Under the pieces are notes generated by a model. It searched no databases, was not told the DNA's origin, and saw only the letters and a program-made list of their open reading frames with translations. Made by a program: the position numbers and the translations under genes. Shown here in pieces: positions 50,808 through 58,697 of a stretch of DNA of 64,000 nt; positions within the stretch are counted from its first letter, which is position 1, and every line of letters begins with the position of its first letter. Origin of the DNA: Candidatus Omnitrophota bacterium (GTDB lineage: Bacteria > Hinthialibacterota > Hinthialibacteria > Hinthialibacterales > JAKPRU01); assembly GCA_029570205.1 (NCBI GenBank), contig JAKQSI010000065.1, forward strand, positions 124,001 through 188,000, written 5' to 3'.

Positions 50808-51788
50808 TCAAGAAGAGCCGGCAGGGGAACCGGCGACAGAATGACCCGCCGATTGGGATCGCGTTCGTTCTCTCCATAATTCGATATATTGATTGAGAAC
50901 AGCCGTGGCAATCAGGACCACGCCGACCACAATGGTCTGAACCACGGTTTTCACCGCAAGCAGATGCATTCCATAGATCATGGTCCTTACAATCAGCAGC
51001 CCCAGGATGGTTCCCAGAATGGTTCCCTTGCCGCCGGTGATCTGGGTACCGCCGAGCACCACGCAGGTGATGACATCCAGTTCATATCCCGTCCCGGCAT
51101 CGGCCTTTGCGGTGTTGGCATGGGCGGTAAGCGCCACGCCTGCGAGACCCGCCGAGAGTCCGCTAATCGCATATAACCACAATTTTACCTTGTCTACCGG
51201 AACCGCCGCAAACCGTGCCGCTGTCTCATTATCGCCGATCGCGTAGATCATCCTGCCGAATCGGCTCCGATGAAGAAGGATGTATGCGATTACCAGCACA
51301 GCGATCAATAACGGCATTTGCGCAGGAATTCCGGCAAAGTTCCGCTGTCCGAAAAACTGAAACCACTGGGGAAAATTCGTCACCGAGGCGGCTTGACTGA
51401 TCGCGAGCGCAATGCCCCGATACAGCGCCAGCGTCGCCAGTGTTGCAATCAGCGGCGGAATTCGGCCATATACAATACAGATCCCATTCAGCAATCCGGC
51501 TAAGGCTCCCGATAAAACACCAATCAGAACCGCTAACGGCAGCGGAAATCCTGCCTGCCAGGTGAACCCCAGCACAATCCCGGACATGCCCAGGATCGAA
51601 CCGACGGACAGATCAATCCCTCCGGTAATAATCACCGCCGTCATCGCGGCGGACATAACTCCGGTTGTTACCAGGTATCGGCTGGCCTCCCGCAAGTTGT
51701 CTACATCCATAAAGCGCGGCGACAGTATGCTCAGCGCCACGATCAGAACAATCCACACCACAAGGCGTCCGATTTCCGAGAGGGTCAC
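50808..51788 (-). CDS. Sugar ABC transporter permease (RbsC-like)
   Basis: This is a 326-residue permease with about 8-10 hydrophobic segments. ITGGIDLSVGSILGMSG is the RbsC-family signature. RFGRMIYAIGDNETAARFAAV is the cytoplasmic loop that meets the ATPase. VVLGGTQITGGKGTILGTIL is near the end. It forms the second channel half with the permease domain of the upstream fusion protein. GTG start overlapping the fusion stop by 4 nt (GTGA), so the products are made together. No periplasmic binding protein is present in the locus. Confidence 0.93.
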   Translation of the reverse strand: MTLSEIGRLVVWIVLIVALSILSPRFMDVDNLREASRYLVTTGVMSAAMTAVIITGGIDLSVGSILGMSGIVLGFTWQAGFPLPLAVLIGVLSGALAGLLNGICIVYGRIPPLIATLATLALYRGIALAISQAASVTNFPQWFQFFGQRNFAGIPAQMPLLIAVLVIAYILLHRSRFGRMIYAIGDNETAARFAAVPVDKVKLWLYAISGLSAGLAGVALTAHANTAKADAGTGYELDVITCVVLGGTQITGGKGTILGTILGLLIVRTMIYGMHLLAVKTVVQTIVVGVVLIATAVLNQYIELWRERTRSQSAGHSVAGSPAGSS

Positions 51789-54289
51789 AATCCGGTCCCC
51801 CTTTGGCAGCGTGCCGTATCCACGACTACCGCGCCCAGAATGAATACTCCAACCGCCACTCCTTCCCAGTAAGTAGATATATGCAAAAGGACCATTGCGT
51901 TCGACAAAATGCCCAGCAGCAGCGAGCCGAGCAGCGAGCCGAACACCGAACCGCTGCCGCCCATGATATTCGTACCGCCGATCACGGTCGCCGCGATGAC
52001 TTTCAATTCAAACCCGATACCGGTATTGGTTTGTACTTCGCCATACCGTCCCGCGTAAATCACACCGCCCAAGCCGGTCAAGACGCCGCAAAGAGTAAAG
52101 GTCCGAATCAATACCTTACCGGTATGAATCCCGATCAGGCGCGCCACGCGAGGATTACTGCCGGAAGCATACACCATCCGCCCCGATTCCAGGTATCGCA
52201 AGGCCAGTCCGAACAGGATCACTACGATTCCCGCTGTCCATACCGGAATCGGGATCGCCAGAAAATCCCCCTGCCCGAAATCGGTGAGTGTCTCCGGGAC
52301 ATTCATTACCCAACGCCCCCGTGTCCAAAGCACTATCATCCCGCGATAGATCCCCATGGTTCCAAGTGTCACGATGATCGGATGAACTCTGCCGGATACG
52401 CTCACGCTGCCGTTGATAAATCCCAGCACGCCCCCCGCAAGACAGGCTGCAAACAAGACAGGAACGAACTCCCAGCCGCTTTTCGCGAGCAGCGCCGCGC
52501 AGGTAGCCGATGCCGCCAGAATCGCCCCCACCGAGATATCGATGCCGCCCGCAACAATTACCAATGTCATCCCGGTAGCGGCAATAGAGAGCACACTGAT
52601 ATTGGTCAGAATGTCCCGCGCGTTCTGGACTGTGGCGAATCCCGGTGTCAGCCGGGCCAGGATGGGAACCACCGCCAGCAGGAACAGGGTCAAGATGGTC
52701 TCACGCCGATGGCTCAGCGTTCTCAAGAATCGGATTGTGCCTTTCTGTTCCGTAACGGAAGGTCTTTCGATATCTCTGGTAGAGATTTCAGGTACACGAT
52801 CCTCTGGGAATGCGCTGCGGCCGACTTGTTCCTCATTCGTCTCGCCGCGCTGGAACTGCGCGACCAGCCTTCCTTCACGCATTACCCCAATTCGGTCGCT
52901 CATTCCGAGAACTTCCGGCAGTTCCGAGGAGATGAGGAGAATAGCCATGCCTTCGGAGGCCAGGTGACCCATCAACCGATGGATTTCCGCTTTGGCTCCG
53001 ACGTCGACTCCACGAGTCGGTTCATCAAGGATCAGAATACGGGGTTTTGTGAGTAGCCATCGCCCCAGCACTACCTTTTGCTGGTTGCCCCCTGAGAGTG
53101 TAGACACAACCTGTTCCGGCCCCCGTGTGCGGATATCCAGTGATGCAATTTGCTCGGTTACCCGCCTTCGCTCTTCGCTCCGGTCAACAAGGCCATAGTG
53201 CGAGATTTCCCGGAGAATCGCAATGGTCATGTTGTCGCGAACCGTCAGGCCATGAAAAAGTCCCTGTACGAGGCGGTCCTCCGGTACATACACCACTCCG
53301 GCCTCGAGCGCATCGCCCGGCGAGCGGAACATGCGACGAATACCATCCAGTTCGATTTCGCCTGCGGATTTCCGCAGGCCGACGATCGCCTGTGCCAACT
53401 CGGAACGTCCCGCCCCAACCAGCCCATACAGCCCGACGATTTCCCCGCGATGAAGGGTGAGATGAATGCCGTGAAAAGCGCCGTTTGGGTCTGTGAAATC
53501 TCGAACTTGCAGGGCCGGATCTCCCGCTTGGGTCTCTTCTTTCGGGAAGAACGCTGAAACCTCACGTCCCACCATCGCACGGATGATCTCGTCGCGATTC
53601 GTTTCATGCGTCGGAACAGAAAGAACCCGCTGCCCGTCCCGCAAAACGGTTACCCTGTCGGCAATCGCAAACACCTCATTCATTCGGTGGGTGACATAGA
53701 GAATTGCCGCGCCCGAGCGTTTGAGATTCTCGACCTGCTCAAACAGGATGCGGACCTCCCGTTCTGTAAGCGAGGCGGTCGGTTCGTCCATGACGATGAT
53801 TCTTGCCTGCTGGGCGAGTGCAGCAGCAATCTCCACCATTTGCCGCTGCGCGGCGGAGAGGGCGCGGCCAGGAGTTTCCGGCGGGAGTTTTTCACCCAAT
53901 TGCTGAAAAAGATCCCCGGCTCGTTTATGATTCTCTTTCCAGCGAAGGATCGGGCCGGGACCTTTCAGGAGTCCCCGTCCCAGGAAAAGGTTCTCTGTGA
54001 TAGACAGGTCCGGGAACAAGTCCAGTTCCTGGTGAATCACCGCGATCCCGAGCGACCGGGATCGAATGGGGTCTGTGATTCGCACCGGATTTCCGTTCTG
54101 AAAAATCTCACCGGAATCGGGAGAATGAACTCCGGCCAGGATTTTAATCAACGTAGATTTTCCTGCGCCATTCTCCCCGACCAGTGCATGTACTTCCCCC
54201 GGTCGGAGGTCCAGGTCCACTTCCCGTAATGCCTGCACACCGGGAAAGGATTTCGATATACGGTGAAGGGAGAGAAGATTCTGTTCCAT
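51785..54289 (-). CDS. Sugar ABC transporter: ATPase and permease fused in one protein
   Basis: This is an 834-residue fusion. Residues about 1-245 are the first RbsA/XylG-type ATPase half, with Walker A GENGAGKST, LSAAQRQMVEIAAALAQ, and Walker B VMDEPTASL. Residues about 255-495 are the second half, with the degenerate GLVGAGRSEL and the intact LSGGNQQKVVLGRWL and LDEPTRGVDVGAK. Residues about 530-834 are a complete RbsC-like permease (GGIDISVGAILAASATCA, RMVYASGSNPRVARLIGI, IGGTNIMGGSGSVFGSLL). In most bacteria these are separate proteins. The downstream permease gene overlaps by 4 nt, giving one ATPase and two different permeases, as in rhamnose and AI-2 type importers. The binding protein is missing, so the substrate is unknown. 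Confidence 0.93.
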   Translation of the reverse strand: MEQNLLSLHRISKSFPGVQALREVDLDLRPGEVHALVGENGAGKSTLIKILAGVHSPDSGEIFQNGNPVRITDPIRSRSLGIAVIHQELDLFPDLSITENLFLGRGLLKGPGPILRWKENHKRAGDLFQQLGEKLPPETPGRALSAAQRQMVEIAAALAQQARIIVMDEPTASLTEREVRILFEQVENLKRSGAAILYVTHRMNEVFAIADRVTVLRDGQRVLSVPTHETNRDEIIRAMVGREVSAFFPKEETQAGDPALQVRDFTDPNGAFHGIHLTLHRGEIVGLYGLVGAGRSELAQAIVGLRKSAGEIELDGIRRMFRSPGDALEAGVVYVPEDRLVQGLFHGLTVRDNMTIAILREISHYGLVDRSEERRRVTEQIASLDIRTRGPEQVVSTLSGGNQQKVVLGRWLLTKPRILILDEPTRGVDVGAKAEIHRLMGHLASEGMAILLISSELPEVLGMSDRIGVMREGRLVAQFQRGETNEEQVGRSAFPEDRVPEISTRDIERPSVTEQKGTIRFLRTLSHRRETILTLFLLAVVPILARLTPGFATVQNARDILTNISVLSIAATGMTLVIVAGGIDISVGAILAASATCAALLAKSGWEFVPVLFAACLAGGVLGFINGSVSVSGRVHPIIVTLGTMGIYRGMIVLWTRGRWVMNVPETLTDFGQGDFLAIPIPVWTAGIVVILFGLALRYLESGRMVYASGSNPRVARLIGIHTGKVLIRTFTLCGVLTGLGGVIYAGRYGEVQTNTGIGFELKVIAATVIGGTNIMGGSGSVFGSLLGSLLLGILSNAMVLLHISTYWEGVAVGVFILGAVVVDTARCQRGTGL

Positions 54290-54420
54290 GAGTTCAGTAT
54301 GAATCGATATTGTAAACGCAAGTTTGCGTTGATGAAGGGCTTACTGTGATTGAATAATTCTTCGCAATGGCGCACACTACCGTCGAAACAATTCGCCACA
54401 GGAATCCAAGGGAGCAAGTG

Positions 54421-54603
54421 ATGCGAAACGCCGCTTTTGAATGCCCCGGCTGCACCGCAAAGAATCGAATTTCTGTCGATCCGGAGGAAGGCGAATATCA
54501 GCAGACCGTTGTGACGTGCAGCAATTGCGGGCGGGATGTAGTTGTTGAAATCAGCATCGACCCGGAGACGCTGAAAATCTCCATCTTCGCCGAAACGGAA
54601 TGA
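54421..54603 (+). CDS. CPXCG-motif cysteine-rich small protein
   Basis: This is a 60-residue zinc-ribbon protein with two CxxC-type pairs. FECPGCTAKNRISVDPEEGEY and TCSNCGRDVVVEISID match the CPXCG family (PF14255), whose function is unknown. The ATG at 54421 has GGGAG 8 nt upstream. The frame opens at 54367, but the first 18 codons lack support. It is monocistronic and convergent with ruvB. Confidence 0.8.
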   Translation: MRNAAFECPGCTAKNRISVDPEEGEYQQTVVTCSNCGRDVVVEISIDPETLKISIFAETE

Positions 54604-54614
54604 TGGCACGGGAT

Positions 54615-54654
54615 GCTCCTCTCTCCACCCCTGGAGAGAGAAGCCGGGGGTGAG
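54615..54654. repeat. Hairpin repeat between convergent genes
   Basis: CTCTCTCCA pairs with TGGAGAGAG around CCCC. The flanks (GCTCCTCTC, GGGGGTGAG) match the third hairpin of the cluster at 48416-48460. It sits between the stops of the CPXCG gene and ruvB. Confidence 0.6.
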
Positions 54655-54664
54655 AATTCCTGTC

Positions 54665-55705
54665 TCAAAGTTCCGACAGCAAATCCGACTGGGGGCTGAC
54701 ATGCCCACGCAGGGAAATACCCAGATGGGCATAGGCGTGGGCTGTGGCGACCCGTCCCGCCGGAGTCCGGTTCAGAAAACCGATCTGGATCAGGTACGGC
54801 TCGTAAACCTCTTCGAGAGTCCGCTCATCCTCCCCCAGCGCGGCGCATATTGTTTTGATTCCCACCGGTCCCCCGCCGAACTTCTCGATGAGAGTCCTCA
54901 AGATCAGATGGTCCGTGTGATCGAGACCCATGTTGTCCACTTCCAGCAGATCCAGTGCCTCGCGGGCAACCTCGGCGGTGATCACGCCATCACGTCGGAC
55001 CTGTGCATAATCGCGCACCCGCTTGAGGAGCCGGTTGGCGACGCGCGGGGTTCCACGGGATCGACGAGCCAGTTCCTGAATCCCTTCCTCTTCGCACTCC
55101 ACTTCCAGGATACGGGCGGAGCGCCGAAGAATCTGCGCGATTTCCTTCTCGTTATAGAATCCCAGGCGAAGTTGGATACCGAAGCGGTCACGCAACGGGC
55201 CGGTGAGCAGCCCGGATCGCGTGGTCGCGCCGACTAATGTAAACGGATGCACATCAATTTGAATCGTCTTTGCGTGCGGGCCTTCCCCCAGGACAATATC
55301 AATGAAGAAATCCTCCATCGCCGGATAAAGGCATTCCTCTACGACGCGGTTCAAGCGATGGATTTCGTCGATAAAAAGAACATCGCCCTTCGCAAGGTCC
55401 GCCGTCAGCAGCGCGGCCAGATCATCCTTTCGTTCCAAAACGGGACCGGAGGTGGTACGCAACCCGACTCCCATCTGAGCCGCGATAATATGAGCCAGCG
55501 TGGTTTTTCCCAACCCGGGGGGACCGGCGACCAACACATGATCCAGCGCGTCTCCGCGCGCACGGGCAGCCTCAATACAGATGCTCAGCGTTTTCTTGAT
55601 CTGTTCCTGGCCGATAAACTCATCCAGGGTCCTTGGACGAAGTGTCGCCTGAAAGATCTCTTCGCCTTCTTCTATTCGATTTCCTCCGGTGATTCGCTCG
55701 TTCAT
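54665..55705 (-). CDS. ruvB: Holliday junction branch-migration helicase
   Basis: This is a 346-residue AAA+ motor protein. Seen: [18 protein letters not shown], Walker [37 protein letters not shown] (Walker B), [19 protein letters not shown] with the sensor and arginine finger, then [20 protein letters not shown] and a C-terminal winged helix ending [16 protein letters not shown]. It forms hexamers that pull DNA through RuvA-bound Holliday junctions during recombinational repair. The ATG at 55705 gives the standard start. ruvA and ruvC are not in the window, so ruvB stands alone here. Confidence 0.97.
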   Translation of the reverse strand: MNERITGGNRIEEGEEIFQATLRPRTLDEFIGQEQIKKTLSICIEAARARGDALDHVLVAGPPGLGKTTLAHIIAAQMGVGLRTTSGPVLERKDDLAALLTADLAKGDVLFIDEIHRLNRVVEECLYPAMEDFFIDIVLGEGPHAKTIQIDVHPFTLVGATTRSGLLTGPLRDRFGIQLRLGFYNEKEIAQILRRSARILEVECEEEGIQELARRSRGTPRVANRLLKRVRDYAQVRRDGVITAEVAREALDLLEVDNMGLDHTDHLILRTLIEKFGGGPVGIKTICAALGEDERTLEEVYEPYLIQIGFLNRTPAGRVATAHAYAHLGISLRGHVSPQSDLLSEL

Positions 55706-55808
55706 GTTTTCATCCGATAGATCATTGCCGAAAGGGTATCATGGGGAGCAGGGAACTGCCATGATTCCTCGCGGAACTCATGCTACATTGAGCGATGATA
55801 AGATCGGT

Positions 55809-55831
55809 TGCCTCTCCCTCCGGGAGAGGTT
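55809..55831. repeat. Small C/G hairpin upstream of the Wzt-like gene
   Basis: CCTCTCCC pairs with GGGAGAGG around TCC, followed by TTAGGGTGACGG. It is similar in composition to the other CTCTCC hairpins in the window and lies in the gap after ruvB. Confidence 0.4.
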
Positions 55832-55888
55832 AGGGTGACGGAATAGGAGTGCGGAGTATAGGTTGATACCAAGAGGAAGAGAGTTCCC

Positions 55889-57154
55889 ATGGTTGCCGCT
55901 GTCATCGCATCGGGGCTGGGTAAATGCTACCACCTGTACCGGCGTCCGCTCGACCGGTTTGTGGAACGGTTGCTCAATCGCGCCCATCCGCTCCGCACGG
56001 ATGTCTGGGCGTTGCAGGATTTGTCGTTCGACGTGTTTCCGGGCCAGACATTGGGAATCGTCGGGCCGAACGGTGCGGGGAAATCCACTTTGCTGCGTGT
56101 CCTGTCCGGAGTAACTTTGCCCACGACCGGGTATCTCGAAACCACCGGGCGGGTCTCCGGTATCCTGGAACTGGGAACAGGCTTTCACCCGGAATTTTCC
56201 GGCTGGAGTAATATCTATCTGAACTGTGCCCTCCAGGGACTGTCCCGGAAAGAGATCGAATTGCTCTTGCCGGAAATCCTCGACTTTTCCGGTCTGGCGG
56301 CGGTGATTCATCGTCCCCTCAAGACATTTTCCAGCGGGATGGTGCTGCGACTGGCCTTTTCGATTGCGACAGCGGTCGATCCCGATATCCTTGTGGTCGA
56401 TGAGGCTCTGGCCGTCGGGGATGCCTCGTTTCGCGATCAATGCCTCGATCGGATGAATGATTACAAACGTCGCGGAAAAACCATCATTCTCGTTTCCCAT
56501 GATCTCGCCACGGTCCGGCATTTCTGCTCTCATGTCCTTCTGCTGGATGAGGGGCGGATTGTAGAGCGCGGGTATCCCGATGAGATTCTGGATACCTATC
56601 TCAAAATGGTCCACAAAAAACGGGAAAAACCGGCAGAATTCACCCCGCATCAACAGGGAGTCCACTGGGGTTCCGGTGAGATCCGTATTGAGCGGTGCAG
56701 AGTTTACTCCAATGGAAAGGAAAAATACCGACTGAGAAGCGGTTGCGCCTGTGAGATTCATCTGGAATTCGAAGTGTTGAAGCCCATCGATGGGGCCGTA
56801 TTCGGAGTGGGAATCTACAGCCGGGAAGGCGCGTATATCCACGGCTCCAACCATTTCTGGCATCCGCAGCAGATTCGTTTGCGATTTCCTGAAGCAGGCG
56901 AACGCGGAACCGCCATCTGCCGAATCCCTCGTCTGCCGTTGCTGCCGGGCCCCTACAGCATCTCCGCTCTGTGCTATGCCAATTACGACGCATTTCCACA
57001 GGCCGTGGACCACTGGGAACGCGCGGAGCATTTCATCATTGAAGAAGACGTCGGATATCAACACGGGTTGATTTCTCTGGAGACCGTGTGGGATTTCCGG
57101 GAACAGGCGGAACCTTCCGCTCCGAAAAAAGAATCTTCTGCGGAAGAAATATGA
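55889..57154 (+). CDS. Polysaccharide-export ABC transporter ATP-binding protein (Wzt-like)
   Basis: This is a 421-residue protein. Residues about 1-245 form an ABC ATPase of the O-antigen/teichoic-acid export type: LGIVGPNGAGKSTLLRVLSG (Walker A), GILELGTGFHPEFSGWSNI, TFSSGMVLRLAFSIATAVDP (signature), LVVDEALAVGDASFR (Walker B) and VSHDLATVRHFC. Residues about 265-400 are a beta-sandwich like the C-terminal carbohydrate-binding domain of Wzt, which recognises a modified glycan end. The matching permease (Wzm) is not in the window, although it is normally adjacent. The next genes encode a small membrane protein, radical SAM, methyltransferase and glycosyltransferases, in keeping with a surface-glycan locus. 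The ATG follows GAGGAAGAG. Confidence 0.9.
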   Translation: MVAAVIASGLGKCYHLYRRPLDRFVERLLNRAHPLRTDVWALQDLSFDVFPGQTLGIVGPNGAGKSTLLRVLSGVTLPTTGYLETTGRVSGILELGTGFHPEFSGWSNIYLNCALQGLSRKEIELLLPEILDFSGLAAVIHRPLKTFSSGMVLRLAFSIATAVDPDILVVDEALAVGDASFRDQCLDRMNDYKRRGKTIILVSHDLATVRHFCSHVLLLDEGRIVERGYPDEILDTYLKMVHKKREKPAEFTPHQQGVHWGSGEIRIERCRVYSNGKEKYRLRSGCACEIHLEFEVLKPIDGAVFGVGIYSREGAYIHGSNHFWHPQQIRLRFPEAGERGTAICRIPRLPLLPGPYSISALCYANYDAFPQAVDHWERAEHFIIEEDVGYQHGLISLETVWDFREQAEPSAPKKESSAEEI

Positions 57155-57227
57155 AACTTTGATTCGCTTATTTTTTTGAGCATGGTATACTGCTCCAATC
57201 ATCACAGACATACGAAAGGTGCCGAAT

Positions 57228-57485
57228 ATGGACGCTCGTTTGAAACCGGTGGCGTTGGGACTCGCGGCAGGGGTTTTGTGGGGCTTGTCCATCTTTCTCC
57301 TGACCTTCTTTGTTCTGGTTCATGGCGAAACGATGGAAACAACCGCCAAGTTGGGCCGAGTGTATCTGGGGTATACGCCCAGTGTCCCCGGCGCGTTTAT
57401 CGGGTTGGCGTATGGTTTTGTGCACGGTTTTGTCAGCGGCTGGCTTCTTGGAGTGTTCTACAACAAATTTGCCGGAAAAGCGTGA
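57228..57485 (+). CDS. Small two-to-three helix membrane protein (holin-like / DUF5676-like)
   Basis: This is an 85-residue protein with two hydrophobic helices. KPVALGLAAGVLWGLSIFLL and a second region after YTPSVPGAFIGLAYGFVHGF look like the small proteins often annotated as bacteriophage holin or DUF5676. From memory, that family has the same order of WGLS, YxGYxPSxPG and GxxxGFVxGF motifs. Its real role is unknown. The ATG at 57228 has AAAGG 8 nt upstream. The radical SAM gene follows 79 nt later. Confidence 0.7.
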   Translation: MDARLKPVALGLAAGVLWGLSIFLLTFFVLVHGETMETTAKLGRVYLGYTPSVPGAFIGLAYGFVHGFVSGWLLGVFYNKFAGKA

Positions 57486-57564
57486 GAGGGCGCGGATTCT
57501 CGAGCGGAAGCCGCCGCCCGCTGCCCCCGGCAACAATGGACAGGAAAATCGGCGGTATCAACCC

Positions 57565-58614
57565 ATGATTTTGTCGAACTCGGAGGACTCTTCCAAACCG
57601 TATCCCTTGGCGGAGGATGCTATCGGACAGCCGGCAACCGCCATCCCTCTTATTCAGCCGCCGGAAATCCTTCATTTGCAGGTTACCGAACGGTGCAACT
57701 TCGCCTGTCCAAAATGCTACCTGCCGGAACTGAACTCCACTTCGCCTAAAAGTGAGCTCACGCCGCAAGAAATCCAGGATAAGGTATTTTTCCCCGCCGC
57801 CGAAATCGGGGTCAGGAAAGTGGTGATTACCGGCGGGGAACCGTTCCTGTATCGAAGGCTTTTCGATGTACTGGAGTCGGCCAGGGAGTACTTCTCGGAG
57901 GTATTTGTCGGCACGAGCGGCTTTTTCCTGGATCAGCCCAATATCGACCGCGTTCTGGAGACCGAAGTGGATTTTCTTCAAGTGTCCCTGGATGCGCTGA
58001 GCAATGAATTACTCGAAAAACTGACGGGATGCAGCACAGTAAGGCGGCTCTGGCCGAACCTGGAGAATCTTGTTTCGGAGCGGAATCGGCGCGGAGCGCG
58101 AACTCGTGTCGTCGTTGCCACGATTATTGAACGCGATAATATCCATGAAATCCCGGCCATCTTGGATCGCTGCCGGGCAATCGGCGTGGACAGTATCACC
58201 CTCCAGGCTTATCACGAATACGACACGATCTACCGGGCGGAAAGAGCCGAGTGGCCCGCCTGCCCGGATTACGATGAAACGTTTCTGCAGCGTTTGTCTG
58301 ATCTGATCGAACAGGTGATCGACGCGAAACGAAATGGAAGTCAACTTTTTCCTCATGCGGAGGAATACTTCCGAAACCTGTACACTTTTTTTGCCGACCG
58401 GCCGTCGTTGCGGGTTCGCTGCCGGGCGGATGATTTCCTGTTTGTCGATTCCAGGGGATTCATTCGGGGATGCCTGTTCTCCGAACCATTAGGCCACATC
58501 GATCAGGGACTCTCTGCCTATCTGACTTCCTCTCAATACCACAGATTTGTGGATTTCAAACAAGACTGTCACCTTTGCACCCACGGTTGTGCATACCGTC
58601 CGCCGATGGATTAA
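57565..58614 (+). CDS. Radical SAM/SPASM-type protein
   Basis: This is a 349-residue radical SAM enzyme. QVTERCNFACPKCYLPEL gives the CxxxCxxC cluster site. VVITGGEPFLYRRL (GGE motif), LQVSLDALSNELLEKLTGC and VVATIIERDNIHEIP follow. The C-terminus holds five cysteines, one in GFIRGCLF and others in CHLCTHGC, which suits a SPASM-like auxiliary cluster. Peptide or sugar modification is typical for this group. The substrate is unknown. The ATG at 57565 gives normal length. The frame runs upstream into the holin-like gene without homology. Location between export ATPase and glycan genes suggests a role in surface-glycan synthesis. Confidence 0.88.
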   Translation: MILSNSEDSSKPYPLAEDAIGQPATAIPLIQPPEILHLQVTERCNFACPKCYLPELNSTSPKSELTPQEIQDKVFFPAAEIGVRKVVITGGEPFLYRRLFDVLESAREYFSEVFVGTSGFFLDQPNIDRVLETEVDFLQVSLDALSNELLEKLTGCSTVRRLWPNLENLVSERNRRGARTRVVVATIIERDNIHEIPAILDRCRAIGVDSITLQAYHEYDTIYRAERAEWPACPDYDETFLQRLSDLIEQVIDAKRNGSQLFPHAEEYFRNLYTFFADRPSLRVRCRADDFLFVDSRGFIRGCLFSEPLGHIDQGLSAYLTSSQYHRFVDFKQDCHLCTHGCAYRPPMD

Positions 58615-58697
58615 ATGACACCCGCACGGCGCTTTACCCGGACACATTCTCTGTGTAAAAAGTCACTTTGACTGATCTGGACACGGGAGGACCGGCC

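Noticed and set aside
55778-57292. 504-residue open frame antisense to the Wzt-like gene
   Set aside because: The plus-strand ABC ATPase is unmistakable. The antisense product shows no recognisable domain.
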